Positions 14,866 through 23,173 of a DNA stretch of 32,314 bases are shown in pieces (positions within the stretch are counted from its first letter, which is position 1; the number at the start of each line of letters is the position of its first letter). The stretch covers positions 1-32,314 of the forward strand of contig CANGTC010000024.1 of NCBI GenBank assembly GCA_947456505.1, in the 5' to 3' direction. This DNA is from Beijerinckiaceae bacterium. GTDB lineage: Bacteria > Pseudomonadota > Alphaproteobacteria > Rhizobiales > Beijerinckiaceae. Both the position numbers and the translations under genes were made by a program. Under the pieces are notes generated by a model. That model was not told where the DNA came from, did no database searches, and saw nothing but the letters and a program-made list of their open reading frames with translations.

Positions 14866-16424
14866 CAGGCGGCGCGCAGGCGACCTTCGATCTCCTCATT
14901 GTCGGCGGCGGCGGGAATGGCGCAGGCATCGCGCGCGACGCCGCCGGGCGCGGACAGAGGGTGCTGCTGGTGGAGATGGACGATCTCGGCGGCAAGACCT
15001 CCTCCGCCTCCAGCAAGCTCATCCATGGCGGCTTGCGCTATCTCGAACATTACGAATTCAGGCTGGTGCGCGAAGCCCTTGGCGAGCGCGAGACCCTGCT
15101 TTCCATCGCCCCCCATATCATCTGGCCCATGAGTTTCGTGCTGCCGCATGATCCCGCCATCCGCCCGGCCTGGATGATCCGGGCGGGGCTGTTCCTCTAC
15201 GATCATCTGGCGAGCCGGGTGACGCTGCCCGGCTCGCGCCAGCTCGATTTGCGAAGGCATAAAGCGGGCGAGGCTCTGGCGCCGCGCTTCGCCAAGGGTT
15301 TTTCCTATGCGGATTGCTGGGTGGATGACGCCCGCCTCGTGGTGCTGAACGCCATGGATGCGCGCGAGCGCGGGGCCGATATCCGCACACGCACCCGCCT
15401 CGTCAGCGCGCGGCGACAGGGCGACGTCTGGAACGCCGAGATCGAGGGGCCGCAGGGCGCGCGCACCACGGTGCAAGCCCGCATGCTGGTGAACGCCGCT
15501 GGGCCCTGGGTGCGCGATGTTCTGCAGCGCGGGACCGGCGCCAATGAGGGCGCGCGCATCCGCATGGTCAAGGGTAGCCATATCGTCGTGCGCAAACTCT
15601 ATGAGGGCGACCACGCCTATATCCTGCAGAACGAGGACAAGCGGATCGTCTTCGTCATCCCCTATGAGGGCGTCTACACGCTCATCGGCACCACCGACGT
15701 TCCCTTTGAGGGGGATGCGGGCAAGGTCGCCATCTCCGAAGAGGAGCGCGCCTATCTCTGCGCCGCCGCCAGCCGCTTTCTGGCCCGGCCCGTGCGGGTG
15801 GAGGACATCGTCTGGACCTATGCGGGCGTGCGCCCCCTGCATGACAACGACGAAGCCGCCAGCGCCTCGAAGGTGACGCGCGACTACACCCTCGACCTGC
15901 AGGCGGGCGAGGGGCAGGCGCCCCTGCTCTCGATCTACGGGGGCAAGATCACCACCTATCGGCGCCTCGCCGAACACGCCATGGAGAAGCTTGCGCCATG
16001 GCTGGCGGGGTCCAGAGGCCCTTGGACAGGGGGCGCGCCCCTGCCGGGCGGCGACCTGCCTCAAGGCGATTTCAGCGCCTTCCTGGCGGATTTGCGCCAG
16101 CGCTATCCCTTCCTGCCAGCTCCCATGTCCCTGCGGCTGGCGCGGGCCTATGGAACGCGGGTGGAACGAGTTATGGGCGGCGCCCGCAGCCTAGCCAACC
16201 TCGGTCGAGAACTGGGCGCGGGCCTCAGCGAGCGGGAGGTGGCCTACCTCGTGGCCGAGGAGTTCGCCCAGGAGCCCGAGGATATCCTCTGGCGACGCAG
16301 CAAGCTGGGCCTCCATGGCGGCGCGGCGCTGGCTGACGCCCTTGCAATCCATCTTGCCAAGCTACAGTCTGGCGAGCAACAGACACGCCCAGCGCCTGCG
16401 CAAGCTCAGGGAGGGCGGGCGTGA
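14862..16424 (+). CDS. glpD: Glycerol-3-phosphate dehydrogenase (FAD-dependent)
   Basis: A 520-residue GlpD flavoprotein, near the usual 500 or so. The FAD-binding Rossmann motif is LLIVGGGGNGAGIARDAAGRG at the N-terminus. It is followed by the GlpD-specific SSASSKLIHGGLRYLEHYEF segment, NAAGPWV, YTLIGTTDVPFEGD and YAGVRPL, and GGKITTYR near the C-terminal cap. It oxidises sn-glycerol-3-phosphate to dihydroxyacetone phosphate at the inner membrane and passes electrons to quinone. It overlaps both neighbours by four bases (ATGA from the phosphatase; GTGA into ugpC). It is the committed catabolic step for substrate delivered by the downstream transporter. Confidence 0.95.
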   Translation: MTGGAQATFDLLIVGGGGNGAGIARDAAGRGQRVLLVEMDDLGGKTSSASSKLIHGGLRYLEHYEFRLVREALGERETLLSIAPHIIWPMSFVLPHDPAIRPAWMIRAGLFLYDHLASRVTLPGSRQLDLRRHKAGEALAPRFAKGFSYADCWVDDARLVVLNAMDARERGADIRTRTRLVSARRQGDVWNAEIEGPQGARTTVQARMLVNAAGPWVRDVLQRGTGANEGARIRMVKGSHIVVRKLYEGDHAYILQNEDKRIVFVIPYEGVYTLIGTTDVPFEGDAGKVAISEEERAYLCAAASRFLARPVRVEDIVWTYAGVRPLHDNDEAASASKVTRDYTLDLQAGEGQAPLLSIYGGKITTYRRLAEHAMEKLAPWLAGSRGPWTGGAPLPGGDLPQGDFSAFLADLRQRYPFLPAPMSLRLARAYGTRVERVMGGARSLANLGRELGAGLSEREVAYLVAEEFAQEPEDILWRRSKLGLHGGAALADALAIHLAKLQSGEQQTRPAPAQAQGGRA

Positions 16425-17434
16425 CGCAGGACATTCTCGTCGACCACGTGACCAAGCTCTGGGGCCAGACCACGGCGGTGGCGGACGCCTGCTTCAGCGT
16501 GCCTGCTGGCCAGCTCGTCGCCCTGCTCGGCCCCTCCGGCTGCGGCAAGTCCACGACCCTGCGCCTCATCGCAGGACTCGACGTCCCCAGCTCCGGCCGC
16601 ATTGTTATCGGCGGGCGGGACGTGACGGCATTGGAGCCCTCCAAAAGGGGCATCGCCATGGTATTCCAGAGCTATGCGCTCTTTCCCCATCTCAATGTCG
16701 CCGAGAACATCACATTCGGCCTCAAGGTAAGGAAGGTCCCGCGCGCCGAACGCGACGACAGACTGACGCGCGCCGCGGGCCTCCTCGGCTTGAAAGCGCT
16801 GCTGGATCGCAAGCCCTCGCAACTCTCCGGCGGGCAGCAACAGCGGGTGGCGCTGGCGCGGGCCATCGTGGCTGAGGCGGCCGTATGCCTGATGGACGAG
16901 CCCCTCTCCAACCTCGACGCGCAATTGCGTCTGGAGATGCGCCGCGAGATCCGCGCACTGCAGCAAAGGCTTGGAATGACCATGGTCTATGTGACCCACG
17001 ATCAGGTGGAGGCCATGACCATGGCCGACCAGATCATCCTCATGAACGGCGGCCGTATCGAACAGATCGGCACGCCCGATGAACTCTACGCGCAGCCGCG
17101 CACGCCCTTCGCCGCGCGCTTCATCGGCACCCCGCCCATGAACATCCTTCCCGCCTCGAGCCTCGCGGATACGCCCCACCTCATGCCTGCAGGCGCGAGC
17201 CCCAACGCGCTCATCGGCGTGAGGCCGGAGGCGGTGCGCATAGGCCCCACAGGCGTGCTCGCAAACGTCGTGGCGGTGGAGTTTCTGGGCGCCGACACGC
17301 TCATTGAAACGCGTTTGGATGAGGCCCCCTTTATGGTCCGCACGCCGGGCAAGGCCGCCGTGGCCCAGGGCCAGAGCATTCATGTCGAGTGGCTTCGTTC
17401 AGACGCGCACTGGTTCGACACAAAAGCGCAATGA
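16421..17434 (+). CDS. ugpC: ABC transporter ATPase, UgpC/MalK type
   Basis: A 337-residue carbohydrate-type ABC ATPase. Walker A GPSGCGKST (37-45), Q-loop Gln83 in VFQSYALFPHLNV, signature LSGGQQQR (135-142), Walker B VCLMDEP, H-loop His193, and a C-terminal TOBE-like regulatory domain (GVRPEAVRIGP). It powers the binding-protein-dependent uptake system encoded downstream. The GTG start shares its bases with the glpD stop. E. coli UgpC is of similar length. The ATPase gene leads the transporter genes here, unlike the E. coli ugpBAECQ order. The G3P assignment comes from glpD linkage and UgpABE similarity. Confidence 0.87.
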   Translation: MTQDILVDHVTKLWGQTTAVADACFSVPAGQLVALLGPSGCGKSTTLRLIAGLDVPSSGRIVIGGRDVTALEPSKRGIAMVFQSYALFPHLNVAENITFGLKVRKVPRAERDDRLTRAAGLLGLKALLDRKPSQLSGGQQQRVALARAIVAEAAVCLMDEPLSNLDAQLRLEMRREIRALQQRLGMTMVYVTHDQVEAMTMADQIILMNGGRIEQIGTPDELYAQPRTPFAARFIGTPPMNILPASSLADTPHLMPAGASPNALIGVRPEAVRIGPTGVLANVVAVEFLGADTLIETRLDEAPFMVRTPGKAAVAQGQSIHVEWLRSDAHWFDTKAQ

Positions 17435-17455
17435 GGCCTCTCTATGTGACCCACG

Positions 17456-17472
17456 CCGCCCGCGTCGGGCGG
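17456..17472 (+). other. Intercistronic stem-loop between ugpC and ugpB
   Basis: A perfect 7-bp G+C stem (CCGCCCG/CGGGCGG) with a three-base loop lies in the 76-bp gap before the binding-protein gene, and a short T-run (17482-17486) follows. It could be a leaky terminator or a processing/stabilising element that lets ugpB mRNA accumulate over ugpC, as is usual for binding proteins. Confidence 0.5.
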
Positions 17473-17510
17473 AAGATTGAACCGTATTTTTAACGAAGGA
17501 GCATCAAAAA

Positions 17511-18803
17511 ATGGATAGACGATCTTTCATCGCCGGTTCCGCAAGCCTCGCCGCAGGAACGCAAATCTCTCCCCTTCTGGCGCAGGGCGCGCCGGTGGAA
17601 ATCTCGTTCTTCTATCCCGTGGCGGTGGGCGGCGCGATCACCAAGCTCATCGACGCCTATGCGGAGGGCTTCAACAAGGAGAACCCCGGGATCAAGGTCA
17701 CCCCGGTCTATGCGGGCACCTATCAGGAGACGCTGGTGAAAGTGCTCACCGCCCACAAGAGCGGCGCCCCGCCAGCCCTTTCCGTGCAGCTCTCCACGGA
17801 TATGTTCACCCTCATCGACGAAGACGCGATCACCCCCATCGACGCCTTTGTGAAGACTGATGACGACAAGGCCTGGCTTAAAAGTTTCTTCCCCGCCTTC
17901 ATGGCCAATAGCCAGACCGGCGGCAAGGTCTGGGGCGTGCCCTTCCAGCGCTCCACCATTGTACTCTACTGGAACAAGGACCTGTTCAAACAGGCGGGCC
18001 TCGACCCCGAGAAGGCGCCCGCCAACTGGGCCGAACATACGGCCTTCGCCGAAAAATTGACGAAGCGCGACGCCTCGGGCGCGGTGACCCAGTGGGGCGT
18101 GCAGATCCCCTCCACCGGCTTCAGCTACTGGCTGCTGCAGGCCCTCGCCATCGAGGCGGGCGACGAGCTTGCGGACGCGGCTGGCGAGCGCACCTTCTTC
18201 GACAAGCAGGGTGTGCAGGACGCGCTGCAATATTGGGTGGATTTGGGTCAGAAGCAAAAAGTCCACCCGCCCGGCGTGGTGGAATGGGGCACCACCCCCA
18301 AGGACTTCTTCGAAGGCAAGGCCGCGATGATGTGGACCACGACGGGCAATCTCACCAATGTCCGCAACAACGCCAAATTCCCCTTTGGCGTCGCCATGCT
18401 GCCAGCGGGCAAGCGGCGCGGCAGCCCCACAGGCGGCGGCAATTTCAACATCTCGAAGAAGGCCTCGCCCGCCCAACAGGAGGCCGCCTTCCGCTTCGCC
18501 AAATGGATCACCCAGCCCGAGCGCGCGGCGCAATGGAGCATCGACACCGGCTATGTCGCGGCAAGCCCTGACGCCTACAAGACCAAGGTCATGACCGACT
18601 ATGCCGCAAGCTTCCCCGCCGCCACGGTGGCGCGCGATCAGCTTGAATTCGCCGTGGCTGAACTGTCGACCCACGAGAACCAGCGCGTGACCAAGGCGCT
18701 GAGCGACAATGTGCAGGCGGCGCTGCTGGGCACGAAGCCGGTCGCCGCCGCTCTGAAGGAAGCGCAGGCCGAGGCCGAGCGCATTCTCAAGTCCTACCGC
18801 TGA
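17511..18803 (+). CDS. ugpB: ABC transporter substrate-binding protein, UgpB type
   Basis: A 430-residue periplasmic binding protein of the family-1 sugar/G3P class. The N-terminus (MDRRSFIAG then a hydrophobic stretch ending LLAQG) is an export signal with twin-arginine character. UgpB-like features are ISFFYPVAVGGAITKLIDAYAEGFN, NPGIKVTPVYAGTYQETL and the GKAAMMWTTTGNLTNV region. AAGGAG precedes the ATG at good spacing. The family binds glycerol-3-phosphate and glycerophosphodiesters, which fits the divergent GDPD gene and upstream glpD. Exact ligand preference cannot be read from sequence. Confidence 0.88.
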   Translation: MDRRSFIAGSASLAAGTQISPLLAQGAPVEISFFYPVAVGGAITKLIDAYAEGFNKENPGIKVTPVYAGTYQETLVKVLTAHKSGAPPALSVQLSTDMFTLIDEDAITPIDAFVKTDDDKAWLKSFFPAFMANSQTGGKVWGVPFQRSTIVLYWNKDLFKQAGLDPEKAPANWAEHTAFAEKLTKRDASGAVTQWGVQIPSTGFSYWLLQALAIEAGDELADAAGERTFFDKQGVQDALQYWVDLGQKQKVHPPGVVEWGTTPKDFFEGKAAMMWTTTGNLTNVRNNAKFPFGVAMLPAGKRRGSPTGGGNFNISKKASPAQQEAAFRFAKWITQPERAAQWSIDTGYVAASPDAYKTKVMTDYAASFPAATVARDQLEFAVAELSTHENQRVTKALSDNVQAALLGTKPVAAALKEAQAEAERILKSYR

Positions 18804-18862
18804 ATCAAAGCGCGGGTCTGGCTGTCATGCCCGGCCCGCGCATGCACCCACCAAGGCGCCCG

Positions 18863-19741
18863 ATGACCAAGACCGCCTCACAAGCCCTCACCGCCTGGCT
18901 GCTGCTGCTGCCCGCCATGGCCTTTCTGGTCGTCTTCACCCATTGGCCGGCCGTTGCAAGCCTCTATGAAAGCGTCATGTCCACCGCGCGCCCGCGCAGG
19001 CCCTCGCGCTTCGTGGGATTGGCGAATTATGAGCAGATCCTCTCCGACCCCGTCTTCTGGCGCGCGCTGACCAACAATCTGTGGTTCGCGCTGGGCACGA
19101 TCCCCGTCTCCATCGCTCTCGCCTTGCTTATGGCGATCTGGGTGAATGGACGCCTGCCCGGGCGCACCTTCGCGCGCATGGCCTATTTCACCCCCACCAT
19201 CCTGCCGATGATCGCGGTGGCGAATATCTGGCTGTTTTTCTTCACCCCGCAATATGGACTGATCGAGCAGATCGCCAGCGCGCTGGGCCTGCCCGCCCAT
19301 AACTGGCTGGGCTCGGGCGACACGGCGCTGGGCGCGGTGATCATGGTCGCCATCTGGAAGGAGTCGGGCTTCTTCATGATTTTCTATCTGGCGGCGTTGC
19401 AGGCGATTTCGCCCGTGCTGGCGGAGGCCGCCAATCTGGAGGGCGCCTCCCGCTGGACCTATTTTCGGCGCGTGCAATTTCCCCTGCTCATGCCCACGAC
19501 CCTCTTCGTGCTGATCAATGCCGTCATCAACGCCTTCCGCATGGTGGACCATATCATCGTGATGACCCGGGGCGGGCCGGACAACGCCACCGCGCTTCTG
19601 CTGTTCTATATCTATCAGGTCGGCTTCAACTTCTGGGACACCGCCTATGCGGCGGCGCTGACGATCATCCTGCTGGCCATGCTGGCGCTCATCGCGCTCG
19701 TTCAATATGGCTGGCTGGAGAAGCGGGTGCATTACCAATGA
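18863..19741 (+). CDS. ugpA: ABC transporter permease, UgpA type
   Basis: A 292-residue inner-membrane permease with about six hydrophobic segments. The EAA loop that contacts the ATPase is EAANLEGASRWTYFRRVQFPLL. The start at 18863 is preferred because AAGG lies six bases upstream and the length then matches E. coli UgpA; an ATG 12 codons earlier is possible. It overlaps ugpE by four bases (ATGA). With UgpE it forms the translocation channel for the UgpB ligand. Confidence 0.87.
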   Translation: MTKTASQALTAWLLLLPAMAFLVVFTHWPAVASLYESVMSTARPRRPSRFVGLANYEQILSDPVFWRALTNNLWFALGTIPVSIALALLMAIWVNGRLPGRTFARMAYFTPTILPMIAVANIWLFFFTPQYGLIEQIASALGLPAHNWLGSGDTALGAVIMVAIWKESGFFMIFYLAALQAISPVLAEAANLEGASRWTYFRRVQFPLLMPTTLFVLINAVINAFRMVDHIIVMTRGGPDNATALLLFYIYQVGFNFWDTAYAAALTIILLAMLALIALVQYGWLEKRVHYQ

Positions 19742-20580
19742 GCGCGCAAACCCGTCACGATCCCTATGCCCCCACGGGCTTCGCACGAACGCTGGAAGCG
19801 AGCGGCGCGATGCTGCTGGCGGTGCTGTGGATCGCCCCCCTCGTCTTCGCGCTCTGGGCGGCGTTCCATCCGCCAGAATTCACCACGCGCTTCGTGCTGA
19901 CAGCGCCCCTCACCCTCGACAATTTCAGCCGCGCCTGGGCGGCGGCGCCCTTCGCCCGCTATTTCCTCAACACCTTTGTTCTCGTCACCCTGATCTTCGC
20001 CTGTCAGGCGGTGCTGTGCACGCTGGCGGCCTATGCCTTCGCGCGCTTCGAATTTCGCGGGCGGGGCGTCGCCTTCGCGCTGGTGCTGGCGCAATTGATG
20101 ATCATGCCGGATGTGCTGATCGTGGAGAACTATCGCACCATGAGCGCGCTGGGAGCCATCGACACCCTGCCCGGCATCGCCCTGCCCTATGTGGCATCGG
20201 CCTTCGGCATCTTCCTGCTGCGTCAGACCTTCCGCACCGTGCCGCGCGAACTCGACGACGCCGCGCGGGTTGAGGGCGCCTCGGCCTTCCAGATTTTGAT
20301 GAAGATCTATGTGCCACTCGCGCGGCCGGTCTATCTCGCCTATGGCCTCGTGTCCGTCTCCCATCACTGGAATAATTTTCTGTGGCCGCTGATCGTCACC
20401 AATTCGGTCGAAGCGCGGCCGCTGACCGTGGGCTTGCAGATCTTTTCGGCTGGGGATCAAGGGGTCGACTGGTCGGTGATCTGCGCGGCGACGCTCATGA
20501 CCTCCGCGCCCCTGCTGCTGGGCTTTCTGCTGTTCCAGCGCCAGTTCGTACAGAGTTTCATGCGCGCGGGAATCCGGTGA
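19738..20580 (+). CDS. ugpE: ABC transporter permease, UgpE type
   Basis: A 280-residue permease, the same size as E. coli UgpE (281). It has the second-permease N-terminal helix (LLAVLWIAPLVFALWAAFHPP), an NTFVLVTLIFACQAVLCTLAAYAFARF helix pair and the EAA-like loop DDAARVEGASAFQILMKIYVPLARP. Its ATG overlaps the ugpA stop. It completes the transporter; the next gene starts 10 bp later, so transcription probably continues into the EEP phosphoesterase gene. Confidence 0.87.
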   Translation: MSAQTRHDPYAPTGFARTLEASGAMLLAVLWIAPLVFALWAAFHPPEFTTRFVLTAPLTLDNFSRAWAAAPFARYFLNTFVLVTLIFACQAVLCTLAAYAFARFEFRGRGVAFALVLAQLMIMPDVLIVENYRTMSALGAIDTLPGIALPYVASAFGIFLLRQTFRTVPRELDDAARVEGASAFQILMKIYVPLARPVYLAYGLVSVSHHWNNFLWPLIVTNSVEARPLTVGLQIFSAGDQGVDWSVICAATLMTSAPLLLGFLLFQRQFVQSFMRAGIR

Positions 20581-20590
20581 GAGGCGAGCG

Positions 20591-21430
20591 ATGAAGATCC
20601 TCACCTGGAACATCCAATGGGGGCTCGGCATGGACCGGCGCCTCGACCTCCGGCGAATCGCGGATCACATAAGGACGAGCGATCCCGACGTGATCTGCCT
20701 GCAGGAGATCGCCGACAACATGCCCGACTTGGAGGGCTCCAGCGGCGAGGACCAGTTCGCCCTGTTGACGGATCTGCTGCCGGGCTACAGCGGTTGCGAG
20801 GGGCCGGGGCTTGTGTCCTTCAACGCTAGCGGGCGACGGCGCTTCGGCAACATGATCCTCTCCCGCGCGCCCCTGCGGCAGTTGCGGCTCCATAGCCTGC
20901 CCTGGGTGGCCGATGGGCGCCAATCCATGCCGCGTGTGCTTCTGGAAGCCCTTGTGGAGGCGCCCTGGGGGCCACTGCGGGTCATGACCACCCATCTGGA
21001 ATATTTCTCAGGCGAGGCCCGCGCCGCGCAGGTGGAGGCGATCCTGCGCGTTTACGGCGAAGGCGCCCGCCGCGCAGCCACCCCACCCCCGCCAAAGCGC
21101 GGTCCCTATGCCCCTCTGCCGCACACGGCCTCCACGGTGCTGACGGGCGATTTCAACATGAGGCCTGAGGACCCAACTCGGCTGCGGCTCACGCAGGCCT
21201 TCATCGATGGACCCACGCTGCTGGACGCGTGGACCATCGCCCATCCCGGCGAGCCCCATGCCCCAAGCTTCTGCATCGCCGATCAGACCTGGGGTCCGCC
21301 CCATTGTTGCGATTTCCTCTTCGTCAGCGCTGACCTCGCCGCCCGCGTGGCGGATGTGACCTGCGATGGGGAGACGCGCCTGTCCGATCATCAGCCGGTG
21401 CTGCTGACGCTGAAGGCCGAGGAGGCGTGA
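20591..21430 (+). CDS. Endonuclease/exonuclease/phosphatase (EEP) fold phosphoesterase
   Basis: A 279-residue EEP-superfamily hydrolase with no signal peptide, hence cytoplasmic. The metal and catalytic motifs are all present: LTWNIQWG near the start (Asn), ICLQEI (Glu), TTHLEYF (His), LTGDFNM (Asp, Asn) and LSDHQPVLL (Asp, His) at the end. EEP enzymes cleave phosphodiesters or phosphomonoesters of nucleic acids, inositol phosphates or sphingomyelin. Its place at the end of the ugp run, 10 bp after ugpE, is where E. coli has ugpQ, a cytosolic glycerophosphodiesterase. A role on imported phosphodiesters is therefore attractive but inferred. Confidence 0.85.
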   Translation: MKILTWNIQWGLGMDRRLDLRRIADHIRTSDPDVICLQEIADNMPDLEGSSGEDQFALLTDLLPGYSGCEGPGLVSFNASGRRRFGNMILSRAPLRQLRLHSLPWVADGRQSMPRVLLEALVEAPWGPLRVMTTHLEYFSGEARAAQVEAILRVYGEGARRAATPPPPKRGPYAPLPHTASTVLTGDFNMRPEDPTRLRLTQAFIDGPTLLDAWTIAHPGEPHAPSFCIADQTWGPPHCCDFLFVSADLAARVADVTCDGETRLSDHQPVLLTLKAEEA

Positions 21431-21434
21431 CCCC

Positions 21435-23078
21435 ATGCAGGCCACCGAGGCGCTTATCAAGCTGCTGGGGGAAACGGCCTTGCTGCTGTGGGGCGTGCGG
21501 ACCATCGGGGAGAGCCTGCGGCGGGCCATGGGCGGCGATCTGCGGCGCTGGTTGACCCTGAGCCTGCGCGACCGGGGGCGGGCCTTCGCAGCGGGCCTTG
21601 TGGTGACGGCGCTGCTGCAGAGCAGCACTGCAACCGCCTTCATGATCGCCTCCCTCTCCAACATGGCCTCCATCGAACTCGCCCCCGCCCTTGCGGTAAT
21701 GCTGGGCGCCAATGTGGGCACCACGCTGATCGTGCAGGCCCTGAGCGTCGAGACGACGCTGGTCGTACCCCTGCTCCTCATCATGGGGGTGGCGGGCGCA
21801 GGCCTCGCTCGCCGCGCCACGGTGCGCGAGGGCTTCACCGCCCTGCTGGGGCTGGGGCTCATGCTGCTGAGCCTGCATCTCATGCGCGAGACCCTGAAAC
21901 CCCTTGAGGACTCGCAGACCCTGCGGCTGATGCTGGCCTCCCTCACCCGCGACACGATTATGAACATGGGGCTCGCCGCCCTCTTCGCCTGGATCGCCCA
22001 TTCCAGCGTGGCGGCGGTGCTCTTCGTGATGTCGCTGGCAGGAGCGCAGTTGATCGCGCCGGAGGCGGCGCTGGCCATGGTGCTGGGCGCCAATCTGGGG
22101 GCGGCAATCAATCCACTGACGGCGGCGGGCGCGGATCGGGGCAAACGGCGAATCGCTGCGGGCAATCTGGCGATGCGGTTGGCAGGCTCCGCGATGGTCG
22201 CCCCGGCGCTGCCCGCCCTGGCGGCGTTTTTCAGCCATTGGAGCGCTGCGTCTGCGCGGCTGGCCGCTGATTTCCACCTCGCTTTTAATCTGGCGCTGGC
22301 GCTGGTCTTCATCGCCTTTCTGCCCGCACTGGCGCGGCTCCTTGAGCGCCTCCTGCCGGACGCGCCCGCGTCGCAGGACGATGGCGCCCCGCGCTATCTC
22401 GACCGCGCCGCGCTGGCCTCCCCCGCCGTCGCCCTCTCCAACGCCGCCCGCGAGACCCTGCGCATGTCCGATATCGTGGACCAGATGCTGCGCGGCGCGC
22501 GCGAAGCCTTCGCCCGGGACGACCGGGAGAGGGTGCGCGCCATCCGCCGCATGGACGACGATCTCGACCAGCTCTACCGCGCGATCCAGCTTTATCTTGG
22601 CGAAATCGACCAGCACGGCGTAACGCGCGAGGAGCGCGGGCGCATCGCACAGATCGTGGCGCTGACCATCAACCTCGAACATGTCGGCGACATCATCGAC
22701 AGCAATCTCATGCAGATCGCGGCGGACCGGATCGAAAACAACATGGCGCTGGCCCCCGCCGATCTGCGTCTGGTTGACGAAATGCACGACCGCCTCATCG
22801 CCGATCTGCAACTGGCCATGGCTGTCTTCATGCAAGGCGACGCGCAGGCGGCGCGGCGGCTGATCGAGCAGAAGGAACAGTTCCGCGACATAGAACGCGC
22901 CGCCACCCGCGCCCATGTGGATCATATGCGCTCGGGCAAGCTCGAACAGGTGCGCGCCAGCTCCCTGCTGCTGGATGTGACGCGCGACCTCAAACGGATC
23001 GAGGCCCATCTCGCCGCCACCGCCCATGGCCTGCTGGAGGACCGAGGGCAGCTGCGCACCAGCAGACTGGCGCCGTAA
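21435..23078 (+). CDS. Na/Pi cotransporter family protein with C-terminal PhoU-like domain
   Basis: A 547-residue membrane protein of the NptA/PNaS family. Two inverted half-repeats carry the signature Ser-rich motifs ALLQSSTATAFMIASL and WIAHSSVAAVLFVMSL, each followed by a VMLGANVGTTL or MVLGANLGAAI motif. About eight hydrophobic helices fill residues 1-310. The rest (about 330-540) is helical and PhoU-like (MDDDLDQLYRAIQLYLG, NLEHVGDIID). The family moves phosphate with sodium; PhoU tails suggest regulation. It starts four bases after the EEP stop with GAGG inside that gene, so it is the last gene of the operon and could export or re-balance phosphate freed from phosphoesters. Confidence 0.87.
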   Translation: MQATEALIKLLGETALLLWGVRTIGESLRRAMGGDLRRWLTLSLRDRGRAFAAGLVVTALLQSSTATAFMIASLSNMASIELAPALAVMLGANVGTTLIVQALSVETTLVVPLLLIMGVAGAGLARRATVREGFTALLGLGLMLLSLHLMRETLKPLEDSQTLRLMLASLTRDTIMNMGLAALFAWIAHSSVAAVLFVMSLAGAQLIAPEAALAMVLGANLGAAINPLTAAGADRGKRRIAAGNLAMRLAGSAMVAPALPALAAFFSHWSAASARLAADFHLAFNLALALVFIAFLPALARLLERLLPDAPASQDDGAPRYLDRAALASPAVALSNAARETLRMSDIVDQMLRGAREAFARDDRERVRAIRRMDDDLDQLYRAIQLYLGEIDQHGVTREERGRIAQIVALTINLEHVGDIIDSNLMQIAADRIENNMALAPADLRLVDEMHDRLIADLQLAMAVFMQGDAQAARRLIEQKEQFRDIERAATRAHVDHMRSGKLEQVRASSLLLDVTRDLKRIEAHLAATAHGLLEDRGQLRTSRLAP

Positions 23079-23173
23079 GCGATCGATTCGAGCGGAAACC
23101 GGGCGTTGAAAACTGGACCGGACCACACTTGTGCGCTTTACTGGGAGAGGGTGAAAACAGGGAGGCGGCGAAA

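Noticed and set aside
14682-16064. Long open frame antisense to glpD
   Set aside because: High-GC codon bias of glpD leaves the opposite strand open; the translation is low-complexity in Arg, Gly and His and matches no family. The glpD reading is unambiguous.
21324-23126. 600-codon open frame antisense to the Na/Pi symporter gene
   Set aside because: It shadows a clear transporter gene with QSSTA-type motifs; the antisense product is rich in Gln, Arg, His and Gly without domains.
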